NCBI GenBank assembly: GCA_016718605.1
Contig: JADKCY010000002.1
Span: 496,001-560,000 of the forward strand
From: Lysobacterales bacterium
Lineage (GTDB): Bacteria; Pseudomonadota; Gammaproteobacteria; Xanthomonadales; Xanthomonadaceae
DNA length: 64,000 nt
Direction: 5' to 3'
How positions within the stretch are numbered: the stretch's first letter is position 1; every line of letters begins with the position of its first letter. Both the position numbers and the translations under genes were made by a program. The notes beneath the pieces are model-generated. The model was not told the origin of the DNA. It made no database searches and was given only the letters and a program-made list of their open reading frames with translations. Below are positions 1-8,409 of this stretch, piece by piece.

Positions 1-595
1 CAGTCGTGAAGTCAGGCGTATTCAAATCCAACACCAACTCCTCGCCGTTCTGCGCCATGCCATCCAGCACCGCACGCTCCACCGTGGCGCCATTGGGAAT
101 CCGTCCCGCGCTTGGCACATTGACGGAAATGCGCGAGCCATCATTGCCCGAGGCACCGAAACCGCCCACCACCATGTTGCCCTGCGCGATGGCGTAAATT
201 TCGCCATCCGCGCCCTTCAAGGCGGTCATCAACAAGGCGCCGCCGCGCAAACTCCCGGCGTTGCCAATCGACGAGACAGTGATATCGATTTGCTGTCCCG
301 GCTTGGCAAAGGGCGGCAACTCGGCGGACACCGCCACAGCGGCCACATTCTTCAACTGCGGGTTGACGCCCGGTGGAATGGTGACGCCCAACTCCGCCAG
401 CATGGTTTTTAGGCTCTGCACGGTAAAGGGTGCTTGGCTGGTCTGGTCACCCGTGCCATTCAAGCCCACGACGAGGCCGTAGCCGATCAGCGGGTTACTG
501 CGCACACCATTGACGCGAGCGATGTCTTTCACACGCTCCGACATCGCCGGTGCGGCCATCAACGAGAGCATCAGAAAGGCGATGACACGACGCAT
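1..595 (-). CDS. flgI: Flagellar P-ring protein FlgI (C-terminus cut by window edge)
   Basis: The first 198 residues of the P-ring subunit that surrounds the flagellar rod in the peptidoglycan layer. Translation from the ATG at 595 gives a signal peptide (MRRVIAFLMLSLMAAPAMS), then the FlgI signature ERVKDIARVNGVRSNPLIGY and GLVVGLNGTGDQT. The reading frame stays open to base 1, so the gene continues outside the window; the full protein is usually about 365-370 residues. It is the last gene visible in the minus-strand flgB-flgI run, 8 bp after the flgH stop, and should share the sigma-54 promoter ahead of flgB. Nothing is odd apart from the truncation. Confidence 0.95.
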   Translation of the reverse strand, partial: MRRVIAFLMLSLMAAPAMSERVKDIARVNGVRSNPLIGYGLVVGLNGTGDQTSQAPFTVQSLKTMLAELGVTIPPGVNPQLKNVAAVAVSAELPPFAKPGQQIDITVSSIGNAGSLRGGALLMTALKGADGEIYAIAQGNMVVGGFGASGNDGSRISVNVPSAGRIPNGATVERAVLDGMAQNGEELVLDLNTPDFTT

Positions 596-603
596 GACGC
601 ACC

Positions 604-1287
604 TCACATCGGAAAGCCCGCAGACTGGAAGAACCGAGACAACCAGCCCTGCGCATTGGCTTGCGCCAACGAACCGCGACCGCTGTAGGCGATCTGCGCG
701 TCGGCGACACGCAGGGAGGAAACGGTGTTATCCGGGTTGATGTCGGCAGGCCGGACGATGCCCTGAATCTGGATGTGTTCATTGCCTTGATTCAGTCGAA
801 TCCATTTCTGGCCGCGGACGACCAGGTAGCCGTTAGGCAGACGCTCGGCGACGGTCACGGTGATGCTGCCGTCGAGTCGATTGCTCTGGCTGGAATCACC
901 CTTGCCCGCAAACTCGCTACTGGAGGACAACTCGCTGTCGAGTGTTCGTCCGCCGACCGTCACCGGTGCGCCAAACAAAGTCGGCGAAGCCACGGAGACA
1001 CCGGTTTCTTTGCTCGCATTGGTGCTTGAGGTTGTCGTGGCCTGCGTCCGCTCGGCCAGATTGATGGTCAGAATATCGCCGACGTTGCGCGCCTTCTGAT
1101 CCTGAAACAAAAACAAGCCACCAGTCCCTGTGCGATAGATCGCACCGGGTGTCGGCGGATTGGCGGCTGCAGGTGGTGGCAAGGTTGCCGCAAATCCTTC
1201 GGGTGGGGTGGTTGGGCCGCTTGCCGCGCAGGCGGTCAACAGCGCCACAAAACCAAGCAAGAACAGCCATTTCGACACAGCGTTCAT
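604..1287 (-). CDS. flgH: Flagellar L-ring lipoprotein FlgH
   Basis: L-ring subunit that forms the outer-membrane bushing of the basal body. The 227-residue product starts with a lipoprotein signal ending in the lipobox LLTAC, and carries the FlgH features GDILTINLAERTQA and the C-terminal VSSLRVADAQIAYSGRG. I chose the ATG at 1287, which has GAGG about 8 bases upstream, over an in-frame TTG at 1299 that overlaps the flgG stop codon. It lies between flgG and flgI in the usual order. Length is normal for the family. Confidence 0.96.
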   Translation of the reverse strand: MNAVSKWLFLLGFVALLTACAASGPTTPPEGFAATLPPPAAANPPTPGAIYRTGTGGLFLFQDQKARNVGDILTINLAERTQATTTSSTNASKETGVSVASPTLFGAPVTVGGRTLDSELSSSSEFAGKGDSSQSNRLDGSITVTVAERLPNGYLVVRGQKWIRLNQGNEHIQIQGIVRPADINPDNTVSSLRVADAQIAYSGRGSLAQANAQGWLSRFFQSAGFPM

Positions 1288-1295
1288 GACAGACC

Positions 1296-2081
1296 TCAAA
1301 CGTTGTTGTTGAGATAACCAAGCATGGCGTCGGTCGCCGAAATCGACTTGGCGTTCATTTCGTAGGCACGCTGGGTTTCGATCATGTTGACCAACTCTTC
1401 CACGACATTGACATTGGAACTTTCCAGTGAACCCTGCAGCACCGTGCCGACACCGTTCAATCCGGGTTGGGCTTGCTGCGCGGGCCCGCTGGCGGCAGTT
1501 TCCACGAACAGGTTTTCACCCTTGGCCTGCATGCCTGCCGGGTTGATGAAGTCGGTCAGGGTCAATGCCCCCACCTGCACTGGCGCAGCCTGACCCGTCA
1601 GTTGCACCGAGACCGTGCCGTCGTTGCCGATGGTGACGCTCTGCGCGCCCTCGGGAATCTGGATGCCGGGCTGCAGCGTATAACCGGCATTGGTGACCAT
1701 CTGGCCTTGGGAATTGATCTGAAAACTGCCGTCACGCGTGTAGGCCGTACTGCCATCAGGCATCAGCACCTCGAAAAAACCGCGACCATTGATCGCCAGA
1801 TCCAGTGCATTGCCGGTTTGCAGCAGGTTGCCCTGCGAGAAATTCTTTTGCGTAGCGACGACCCGCACGCCGGTGCCCACAGTCAGGCCCGAAGGCAGAT
1901 CGGTTTGCTGCGAACTTAGTCCGCCGGGCTGGCGCACATTTTGATAAAGCAAGTCCTCGAAGCTTGCCCGACCGCGCTTGAAGCCAGTGGTATTCACGTT
2001 GGCGAGGTTGTTCGAGGTCACGGTCATGCGCGTTTGCTGCGCATCGAGTCCGGTTTTGGCTACCCACAGTGACTGGATCAT
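1296..2081 (-). CDS. flgG: Flagellar distal rod protein FlgG
   Basis: Distal rod subunit joining the proximal rod to the hook, exported by the flagellar type III apparatus and so without a signal peptide. The 261-residue length is exactly typical. The N-terminus (MIQSLWVAKTGLDAQQTRM, then NNLANVNTTGFKR) and the C-terminus (SNVNVVEELVNMIETQRAYE) are the conserved axial-protein helices, with the FlgG/F/E beta region GRGFFEVLMPDG between them. It follows flgF by 13 bp. Confidence 0.97.
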   Translation of the reverse strand: MIQSLWVAKTGLDAQQTRMTVTSNNLANVNTTGFKRGRASFEDLLYQNVRQPGGLSSQQTDLPSGLTVGTGVRVVATQKNFSQGNLLQTGNALDLAINGRGFFEVLMPDGSTAYTRDGSFQINSQGQMVTNAGYTLQPGIQIPEGAQSVTIGNDGTVSVQLTGQAAPVQVGALTLTDFINPAGMQAKGENLFVETAASGPAQQAQPGLNGVGTVLQGSLESSNVNVVEELVNMIETQRAYEMNAKSISATDAMLGYLNNNV

Positions 2082-2094
2082 GGTCTTGTCCTTA

Positions 2095-2835
2095 TCAGCT
2101 CAGGCGCAGCAAAGATGCGGATGCGCGGGCGTTTTCGTCGGCGGTCTTGATCGACCGCACCTGCATTTCAAAACTGCGCGACAAGGCGATCATGTCGACC
2201 AGCGATTGGGCGGCGTTGACGTTGCTGCCTTCGATCACCCCGGTCATCACCACGTCGCCGGCGGACGGCGGTGCGGCTTGGCCATCTGCGCGCCGCATCA
2301 ATCCGTCGAGTCCCCGTTTGAACTCGGCACCCTCTTCGCTCACGACCCGCAGTCGACCAACCTGCGCCAACGTTTGTGCGGATTGACCCTGCGGCACGAT
2401 GGACACAGTGCCGTCGTTGCCGATGGTCAGCTTGTCAAAGGGCGGCACGGTCAGCGGTCCATCCTGACCGAGCAGCGGACGACCGGATTTGGTCATCAGC
2501 ACCCCATTGGCGCTGACTTCCAGCTCACCAAAGCGGGTATAGGCCTCGCCACCCTGATCGTCCTGAACCGCCAGCCAGTGGCCTTCCTGCAAGGCCACAT
2601 CCAGCTCGTTGCCAGTGGTCATCAGTGGCCCCATGCGATGATCGAAATCCTCTGCACCAGGCACCGCGTCGGTACGCGTCGGCATGCCAGAGCCTTCGAC
2701 CTTGAACGCGTCGGTCTGGGTCAGCAGCGCTTTGAAGCCGGAGGTGGAGATATTGGCGATGTTCTGCGACAGCGCCGTCTGCGAGCGCAGGGTTGCGCTT
2801 GCACCGGTCATCGCGACATACAGAGATTTGTCCAT
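2095..2835 (-). CDS. flgF: Flagellar proximal rod protein FlgF
   Basis: Proximal rod subunit of 246 residues. It has the axial-protein N-terminus MDKSLYVAMTGASATLRSQ with NIANISTSGFKA, a central DVALQEGHWLAVQD and the C-terminal SNVNAAQSLVDMIALSRSFE. As is usual for FlgF, it matches FlgG in plan but is shorter. It sits between flgE (27 bp upstream) and flgG in the minus-strand operon. The ATG at 2835 is preceded by a purine-rich AAGGAGCTG box. Confidence 0.95.
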   Translation of the reverse strand: MDKSLYVAMTGASATLRSQTALSQNIANISTSGFKALLTQTDAFKVEGSGMPTRTDAVPGAEDFDHRMGPLMTTGNELDVALQEGHWLAVQDDQGGEAYTRFGELEVSANGVLMTKSGRPLLGQDGPLTVPPFDKLTIGNDGTVSIVPQGQSAQTLAQVGRLRVVSEEGAEFKRGLDGLMRRADGQAAPPSAGDVVMTGVIEGSNVNAAQSLVDMIALSRSFEMQVRSIKTADENARASASLLRLS

Positions 2836-2862
2836 CGCCGTCAGCTCCTTTCTTGATCAGCG

Positions 2863-4095
2863 TTAGCGGATATTGATCACGGTCTGGGTAATCTGATCGG
2901 CGGTGGTGATCATTTGCGCGTTGGCTTGGAAGTTGCGCTGCGCATTGATCATCTCCACCAACTGCTCCGTCAGATCGACGTTGGAGGATTCCAACGCGCC
3001 CGATTGCAACGTTCCCAATGACGAGGTTTCAGGTGCGCCACGAAGGGCCGCCCCCGAGTCGGCGGTTTCTGCCCAACTGGTGTCACCCAACTGCAGCAAG
3101 CCCTGCGGATTGGCGAAGTTGGTCAGCGCCACCTGTCCCAGCTGGGTGGCTTGGCCATTGGTATAACGCGCGGTCACGATGCCATCGGCGCCCACATCGA
3201 TACTGGTCAGACGACCGGTGGCAAACCCATCTTGGACCAGACGATTGACCGAGAAATTGGAGCCGAACTGGGTGGACTCGCCCAACTCCAAGGTCAAGGT
3301 CATCGGCGCGGCACCGGTGGTGGGCACAAACGCTGGCAACGTCAGATTGCCGGATGCTGGCACCGTCAACGCACCCGCACTGTCGTATTGCAACAGGTCA
3401 GGACCACTGACCGCGGTGCCATCGATTTCGGTATACAACTCCCACTCGTTCGGGTTGGCGGTCTTGACGTAGTACAAGGTCGCCGTATGCGCGACACCGA
3501 GTGAGTCATAGGTGGTGATCGAGGTGGAATGGTTATAGGTCTGGCTGTCGGTTGCCACGAAAGGCGCGACCGTCGGCACATCCGCGTCCGCGGGCAAGTT
3601 GGTTCCGACCTCAACGGTTGTCGACGCGGCAGGCGCGGATTCCGAATTGGTCAAGCGCAGGTCGGCCAATTGTCCGGTATTGAAGCCGGTCACGGTGCCC
3701 GTGCCGTCTACGACAGGCGTGAAAGCCTGCAAGCGATCACCAACGGGATTGACCACGTAGCCATCACTGTCGACGCCAAAATTGCCAGCGCGTGAATAGA
3801 CGAATCCGCCATCCCGCGACAGGGTGAAGAACCCATTGCCGCTGATCGCCAGATCCAGTGCGTTGTTGGTGAAATTGATCGTGCCCTGCGCAAACTGCTG
3901 CGCAAGCCCCGTCACGCGGACCCCGCTTCCGATGGTGTTGCGCGATAGACCGTAGCCAGAATTGGCAAACAGGTCGCCAAACTCGGCCCGCGAGCGCTTG
4001 AAACCTGGTGTATCAACGTTGGCGATATTGTTGGCCGTGGTATTGAGCGCGGAATTGGCTGCGCCGATGCCACTGAGTGCGATGCGAAAGCTCAT
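2863..4095 (-). CDS. flgE: Flagellar hook protein FlgE
   Basis: Main subunit of the flagellar hook, 410 residues. The N-terminal FRIALSGIGAANSALNTTAN and ANVDTPGFKRSRAEF and the C-terminal ESSNVDLTEQLVEMINAQRN are the D0 helices. The middle (roughly residues 150-330) is the variable, threonine-rich D1/D2 region, with SITTYDSLGVAHTATLYYVK typical of FlgE. It follows flgD by 15 bp, so the hook cap and the hook are made from one message. Confidence 0.97.
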   Translation of the reverse strand: MSFRIALSGIGAANSALNTTANNIANVDTPGFKRSRAEFGDLFANSGYGLSRNTIGSGVRVTGLAQQFAQGTINFTNNALDLAISGNGFFTLSRDGGFVYSRAGNFGVDSDGYVVNPVGDRLQAFTPVVDGTGTVTGFNTGQLADLRLTNSESAPAASTTVEVGTNLPADADVPTVAPFVATDSQTYNHSTSITTYDSLGVAHTATLYYVKTANPNEWELYTEIDGTAVSGPDLLQYDSAGALTVPASGNLTLPAFVPTTGAAPMTLTLELGESTQFGSNFSVNRLVQDGFATGRLTSIDVGADGIVTARYTNGQATQLGQVALTNFANPQGLLQLGDTSWAETADSGAALRGAPETSSLGTLQSGALESSNVDLTEQLVEMINAQRNFQANAQMITTADQITQTVINIR

Positions 4096-4110
4096 GAGTG
4101 TCTCCTTGGG

Positions 4111-4764
4111 TCAACCGACGCGAGTGATGAGATCAAAGGTCGCTGGGCCAAAACCCAGCAGATTCAGAACCGTGCCCTGTGCGGTGTAGGACACGCTCTC
4201 GATGCGTGAGGCGATCTGCAGATCGACATTTTTGCCACCCTGCGTGGCAGTAATCGTGTAGGTACCCGGGTCGGCAACGCCACCGCTTTGGGTGACCCCA
4301 TCCCATTCGAAATCCATGCTGCCAGAGCTGCTCGCAGCAACGCTCATGGTGCGCACCACACGCCCGGCATGATCACGAATCTCGATGTTGACGGCACCCG
4401 CTCCAGAAGCCGTTACAGATCCCTTCACTGTGGCGTCCGCTTCCAATACAGCGGTATCGGTGGTCACGTACGCACTGCGCCCGACCATCGATGCGGCTTG
4501 CAAGGCTTGGCTCTCGCCCAGCATGTAGGCGACACCGGTCATGTTGGTGTTCAGTGTTTCAATACCTTTGACGGTTGAGAACTGCGCCATCTGACCGATC
4601 ATCTCGGTATTGCCCATTGGCTTCAGTGGGTCCTGGTTCTTCAACTGCTCCGTCATCAGGCGCAGAAAATCATCCTGACCAAGTTCGGTCCGACGTTCGG
4701 CGGTGTTGGCGCCTGCTCGGCTGATGCCAAGCTGCGACCAGATATCGGTTGAGGTAACGCTCAT
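4111..4764 (-). CDS. flgD: Flagellar hook cap / assembly protein FlgD
   Basis: Scaffold that caps the growing hook, 217 residues. The N-terminal segment LGQDDFLRLMTEQLKNQDPL followed by MGNTEMIGQMAQFSTVKGIE is the FlgD hallmark. The C-terminal half contains the FlgD Ig/Tudor-like region (NIEIRDHAGRVVRTM, WDGVTQSGGVADPGTY). It is placed between flgC and flgE as in other gammaproteobacteria. Confidence 0.96.
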   Translation of the reverse strand: MSVTSTDIWSQLGISRAGANTAERRTELGQDDFLRLMTEQLKNQDPLKPMGNTEMIGQMAQFSTVKGIETLNTNMTGVAYMLGESQALQAASMVGRSAYVTTDTAVLEADATVKGSVTASGAGAVNIEIRDHAGRVVRTMSVAASSSGSMDFEWDGVTQSGGVADPGTYTITATQGGKNVDLQIASRIESVSYTAQGTVLNLLGFGPATFDLITRVG

Positions 4765-4790
4765 GGTTCTGCTCCTTGAAATCTGCGCGG

Positions 4791-5201
4791 TCAGCGGCCA
4801 ACGCTCAGCGTGGCGAGCGCCAGCTCTTTGCCGGTATTGATCATTTCGACGTCTGCCTGGTAAGCCCGTGAGGCAGAGATCATGTTCACCATCTGGGCAA
4901 TCGGGTCGATGTTGGGCGCATAGACGTAGCCCTGATCGTCGGCCAACGGATTGCCCGGCTCGTAGCGCTTGATTGGCTCGACATCGCTCTCGGCCACTCG
5001 CGTCACACGCACACCTGCGACGCCGGGCTGCGCTGGATCCTGCACTTCACTGGCAAAAACTGGCTCCAATGGCTTGTAGGCAGAGGCCGCATCACTCGTC
5101 ACACTGCCCACATTCGCCAAATTACTGGCGACGGTATTCAGTCGCATCGACTGCGCAGCCATGCCCGAACCCGCGATATCAAAGATGTGCAAGGAAGACA
5201 T
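4791..5201 (-). CDS. flgC: Flagellar proximal rod protein FlgC
   Basis: Proximal rod subunit, 136 residues, close to the family norm. The N-terminal SSLHIFDIAGSGMAAQSMRL and VASNLANVGSV and the C-terminal DPIAQMVNMISASRAYQADV fit FlgC. It begins 2 bp after the flgB stop, so the two are probably translationally coupled. Confidence 0.96.
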   Translation of the reverse strand: MSSLHIFDIAGSGMAAQSMRLNTVASNLANVGSVTSDAASAYKPLEPVFASEVQDPAQPGVAGVRVTRVAESDVEPIKRYEPGNPLADDQGYVYAPNIDPIAQMVNMISASRAYQADVEMINTGKELALATLSVGR

Positions 5202-5203
5202 GC

Positions 5204-5605
5204 TCAGCTCCCTGTGATGGCGGTCATGAGCTTGCGCACACGACCATCGACGAAATTGAGGCTGGCGCGATACTCGACTGCAGCCCGCGCAAAACTAGCG
5301 TGCTCATACTCGGCATCGACCGTATTGCCATCCAAGCTCGGCTGCAGCGGCAATCGATACATCAGCCCGAAAGGCTCACCACTTGGCTCTGTGATGGATG
5401 CGCCCGCCTGCGCAGGCGACAGCGTCTCCGAGGGCGTTTGTGCTTCGGTGGCGCGTTTCAGCGCCGCCGCAAAGTCGATATCACGCGCCTTGTAGTTGGG
5501 CGTATCGGCATTGGCAATATTCGAGGCAAGCACCTTCAAGCGCTCCTGACGCAGACTGAGCGCCGCGCCATGAATGCCGAACACGCTGGAATTGGGATCG
5601 TTCAT
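5204..5605 (-). CDS. flgB: Flagellar proximal rod protein FlgB
   Basis: First gene of the rod-hook operon, coding for a 133-residue proximal rod subunit. It has the FlgB signature LKVLASNIANADTPNYKARD and a C-terminal YRASLNFVDGRVRKLMTAI helix. The ATG at 5605 is preceded by GGGAGGTCCGC, a strong ribosome binding site. A sigma-54 promoter lies about 36-50 bp upstream, which predicts a short leader of about 25 bases. Confidence 0.96.
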   Translation of the reverse strand: MNDPNSSVFGIHGAALSLRQERLKVLASNIANADTPNYKARDIDFAAALKRATEAQTPSETLSPAQAGASITEPSGEPFGLMYRLPLQPSLDGNTVDAEYEHASFARAAVEYRASLNFVDGRVRKLMTAITGS

Positions 5606-5640
5606 GCGGACCTCCCGCGGTGAAACCTACGGGGAAGTCA

Positions 5641-5655
5641 GCAAAGGGCATGCCA
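5641..5655 (-). promoter_or_regulatory. Sigma-54 (RpoN) promoter of the flgB-flgI operon
   Basis: On the minus strand the sequence reads TGGCAT-GCCCT-TTGC. This keeps the invariant GG and GC of the -24/-12 promoter exactly 10 bases apart and matches the consensus TGGCAC-N5-TTGC at nine of ten defined positions. The predicted start is near 5629, giving a leader of about 24 bases before flgB. In related gammaproteobacteria this class of flagellar promoter needs RpoN and a FleQ-type activator; I did not identify a FleQ site. Confidence 0.85.
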
Positions 5656-5713
5656 AGTTTTTGAAAGTCGGGATTTCGACGCCAGTTTTCAGGCACCGAA
5701 AAACCCGGCCCAA

Positions 5714-6649
5714 TCACTCCTCGTCCATCAACCCAAGGTCCGCAAACCGCAGCAGGACGCCCTCTGCGAGGTCATCCGGGCTGAACTTTGGCACGAAAGC
5801 ATTGGCACCCACATGCTCCACCATGGCCGTATTGAAGATGCCCGAAAGCGAGGTGTGCAGCATCACAAAGAGGTCGGACAAGGCCGGGTCACGACGTATT
5901 TCCGTCGTCAACGTGTAGCCATCCATATCGGGCATCTCGATGTCCGAGATGACCATGGCGAAATGCTCACTCGGTTTCTCACCACGTTTAGCCAAGTCCT
6001 TGAGATAGTTGAGCGCCTGCCGTCCATCCGACAACACCACACAGGTCGCACCCAAGAGTTCCAGCACGCCCTGAATCTGGTGCTGCGCCACGCGGGAATC
6101 GTCCACGATCAACACACGAACCTCGGAACCGATGACAGCTTTCTGGCGCATCTCCGCAGACAGCGATCGCGTTTCACCGATCGCTTCAGCCAGCACTTTT
6201 TCGACATCGATGATCTGGATCAGGTCCTGGTTATAGCGCGTCACGGCAGTCAAGTAGGAACCCGCTGCGTTCTCCGGCGGTGGCTTCACGTTTTCGACGG
6301 CAATGTTGACGATGCGCTCAACCGCACTCACCAGAAAACCCTGCACTGACCGGTTGAACTCGGTGACCACCAAATAATCCGACTCTGCGGTGAGCGATTC
6401 CGGATGTCGAATGGCGGACCCCAAGTCCAGCACGGGCACGGAGCGCTGCCGGATGTCTGCCAGGCCCAACAGCGGCGGACGCGCCTGCGGTAACGAATGC
6501 AAGGGCGGACGTTTGAGGACCTCTTGCACCTTGAAAACATTGACGCCAAAAAGTTGGCGTCCGCCCAAGCGAAACAGCAACAGGGCCAGCCGATTGTGAC
6601 CCGCCAAACGCGTGCGCTGTTCGATCCGATCCAGCAGATCTGTGCTCAT
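5714..6649 (-). CDS. cheV: Chemotaxis coupling protein CheV (CheW domain plus receiver)
   Basis: Adaptor linking chemoreceptors to CheA. The 311-residue product has an N-terminal CheW-like domain (about residues 15-155; LLLFRLGGRQLFGVNVFKVQ and VPVLDLGSAI) and a C-terminal receiver domain (about 175-300; VLIVDDSRVAQHQIQ, phosphorylatable Asp in VISDIEMPDMDG, Lys in FVPKF). I start it at the ATG at 6649 because AAGGTTAGG precedes it and the CheV consensus begins there; an upstream in-frame GTG at 6688 adds 13 unmatched residues. It is divergent from flgA and follows the flgB promoter region. No convincing promoter of its own was seen. Confidence 0.95.
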   Translation of the reverse strand: MSTDLLDRIEQRTRLAGHNRLALLLFRLGGRQLFGVNVFKVQEVLKRPPLHSLPQARPPLLGLADIRQRSVPVLDLGSAIRHPESLTAESDYLVVTEFNRSVQGFLVSAVERIVNIAVENVKPPPENAAGSYLTAVTRYNQDLIQIIDVEKVLAEAIGETRSLSAEMRQKAVIGSEVRVLIVDDSRVAQHQIQGVLELLGATCVVLSDGRQALNYLKDLAKRGEKPSEHFAMVISDIEMPDMDGYTLTTEIRRDPALSDLFVMLHTSLSGIFNTAMVEHVGANAFVPKFSPDDLAEGVLLRFADLGLMDEE

Positions 6650-6764
6650 TGCCAACCTAACCTTCGTGTTATCAGACACTTCCGCCACAAGCCAGCGGCG
6701 TTCTCAGCCCCGCACTGGCAGGATTAGCGGCACCGCCACCGCAATATTGAGGTGCTCACGGCGC

Positions 6765-6779
6765 TGGCATGCCACTTGC
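6765..6779 (+). promoter_or_regulatory. Sigma-54 (RpoN) promoter of flgA
   Basis: The plus strand reads TGGCAT-GCCAC-TTGC, nearly the same as the flgB promoter and again with GG and GC 10 bases apart. The predicted transcription start is near 6791. That lies after the in-frame ATG at 6769, so this ATG cannot be used on such a transcript, and the TTG at 6850 becomes the likely flgA start. Confidence 0.8.
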
Positions 6780-6849
6780 TCACTCAGCCACTGAGTCCCG
6801 AAGCGGCACAGGCAAGATCGGGGCCGCAACTCACAGCAAGGAATCCCAC

Positions 6850-7533
6850 TTGTCCGCCATCCGCGCCAAATTCGTCCTGTGCCTCGTGGTTTCCATGTGC
6901 TGCGAGGCTGCGCTAAGCGAAAGCGCGTTCGAACCTGTACAACACATCGCGGAATCCGCCATTCGGGCAGTTGCGCCTGATGCTGCGAACAACACGCGTG
7001 TGCAAGCGCAAGCCTCCGTAGATACCGCACTGCGCATGCCCCGATGCGATAAACCCTTGCAGGCCCTCGTGTCACGACCAGGCGTAGCCGAGGTCGCGTG
7101 CAATGGCAGCACCGCATGGAAGCTTTATGTCCCCGTCAGGGTAAGCCGAATCAGCGATGTTCTTGTCTTGGTTCGGCCAATTGGCAGTGGCCAGCCGTTT
7201 GATCGCAGCATGGTGCATGTCGAGGCACGAGACACCGGCAGCCTGAGTGGTGAAACGCTGGCGTCGGCGGAGGACATTCAGGGCTACAACGCAGCGAGAC
7301 CGCTGTCGCCCGGCCATACGCTGGTACGCGCCGACCTGCTCGCGCCTCGGGTCATCCGCCGCGGCGACCAGGTCGTCATCGTGTTCAACAACGGTCACGT
7401 AGAGGTCCGATCACAAGGCAAAGCGCTTCGCGACGGAGCGATTGGTGATCTAATCAATGTTGAGAATCAAAGCTCCCGACGGCAAATTCAGGCGCGCATC
7501 GTGGGCCCAGGCAAAGTGGAGACTGTGCAATGA
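6850..7533 (+). CDS. flgA: Flagellar P-ring assembly chaperone FlgA
   Basis: Periplasmic chaperone that promotes P-ring (FlgI) assembly. From the TTG at 6850 the product has 227 residues with a signal peptide (SAIRAKFVLCLVVSMCCEA). The C-terminal SAF/ChapFlgA region is clear: GHTLVRADLLAPRVIRRGDQ, then VVIVFNNGHVEVRSQGKALR and QIQARIVGPGKVETVQ. AAGGAA stands 7 bases before this TTG. The alternative ATG at 6769 lies inside the sigma-54 promoter, so I reject it. FlgM and FlgN follow on the same strand. Confidence 0.93.
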   Translation: MSAIRAKFVLCLVVSMCCEAALSESAFEPVQHIAESAIRAVAPDAANNTRVQAQASVDTALRMPRCDKPLQALVSRPGVAEVACNGSTAWKLYVPVRVSRISDVLVLVRPIGSGQPFDRSMVHVEARDTGSLSGETLASAEDIQGYNAARPLSPGHTLVRADLLAPRVIRRGDQVVIVFNNGHVEVRSQGKALRDGAIGDLINVENQSSRRQIQARIVGPGKVETVQ

Positions 7534-7624
7534 GGCCGCCCAGCATCAAGGCGATGACCACGCTGCACTTGCAACCCGCCTGCGCCAGCGCGCCATTGTC
7601 CGAAAAAAATATGCTGCATTGGCC

Positions 7625-7651
7625 TAAAGTTGTCGCAAATTTGGCCGATAA
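7625..7651 (+). promoter_or_regulatory. Sigma-28 (FliA) promoter of flgM-flgN
   Basis: TAAA at 7625-7628 is followed by exactly 15 bases and then GCCGATAA at 7644-7651, a full match to the flagellar class III consensus TAAA-N15-GCCGATAA (with GTT after TAAA also as in the enterobacterial consensus). It sits about 30 bp upstream of flgM. The arrangement makes the anti-sigma-28 factor part of the sigma-28 regulon, a negative feedback known from enteric bacteria. Confidence 0.9.
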
Positions 7652-7681
7652 GCAGGCCATGAGGAATGTGCGGAGCATGCC

Positions 7682-7981
7682 ATGAACAACAAAATCAATC
7701 CCTTGGGTGTTACGTCCACGCCTGGCGCACGGATCGATGGCGGCGCACGCAAGTCTTCCGCGCAGGATGTCAGCAGCGTTTCCGCAACCGCCAACGTCAG
7801 CGGTATCCGCTCACAGGATGACTCCGTGCAACTTCAAGCGAGCCGCACTTTGGATGGTGGCGCAAAGATTGACAGTGCCAAGGTCGAGAAGCTGCGTGAA
7901 GCCATCCAATCCGGGCAGTATCAGGTCGATGCACGGACGATTTCCTCGCGCTTGCTGGACCTCGAACAGGCGCTCCGATGA
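7682..7981 (+). CDS. flgM: Anti-sigma-28 factor FlgM
   Basis: Small protein (99 residues) that binds FliA and holds late flagellar genes off until it is exported through the completed hook. The disordered, serine-rich N-terminal half is followed by the sigma-28-binding C-terminal helices (SAKVEKLREAIQSGQYQVD, ARTISSRLLDLEQAL). It starts just after a consensus sigma-28 promoter and ends in an ATGA overlap with flgN. Family membership rests on the C-terminal motif and the position between flgA and flgN. Confidence 0.94.
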   Translation: MNNKINPLGVTSTPGARIDGGARKSSAQDVSSVSATANVSGIRSQDDSVQLQASRTLDGGAKIDSAKVEKLREAIQSGQYQVDARTISSRLLDLEQALR

Positions 7982-8316
7982 GCCTGAATCAGACGTTGGA
8001 TGCACTCAGCGAAACGCTGCAACTTGAGCGTCAAGCACTTTTGCACGCCGACATGCAGGCACTGGTCTCCGCCGCTGAGCGGAAAATTGAACTGCTCCAG
8101 CTTGCGGCCAGCTTTCCGGCAGAAATTCCGCAGGCTGAAGCGCGTTTGAAAGAACTGGCGGAGTCCAATCTCGCCAACGGTTCACTGCTGGCGCGTCGAC
8201 GCATGGACTTGAGCTGGATGCTGCGTCAACTGGGCGCCAGCACACGCGACACGGCGTATGACGCACAAGGCATCATTCCCGAGCGTGCCATTGCCAGGCT
8301 GCAAGCGGAAGCCTGA
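7978..8316 (+). CDS. flgN: Flagellar export chaperone FlgN
   Basis: Cytoplasmic chaperone of the hook-filament junction proteins FlgK and FlgL. The 112-residue product is almost entirely helical (LDALSETLQLERQALLHADM, then a LARRRMDLSWMLRQLG segment), the usual FlgN shape. Its ATG overlaps the flgM stop by 4 bases, so it is translated from the flgM message. The sequence is weakly conserved in this family; the call leans on size and gene order. A 14-bp perfect palindrome (GGCACCGAGGTGCC, 8339-8352) follows the gene. Confidence 0.88.
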   Translation: MSLNQTLDALSETLQLERQALLHADMQALVSAAERKIELLQLAASFPAEIPQAEARLKELAESNLANGSLLARRRMDLSWMLRQLGASTRDTAYDAQGIIPERAIARLQAEA

Positions 8317-8409
8317 GCAACTCGCGCGCTTAGCGGCCGGCACCGAGGTGCCACTCGGTCAGTGCGATATGCTTCTGGTCCGCGACAGAATCAGGGGCCG
8401 ACGTCTGCC

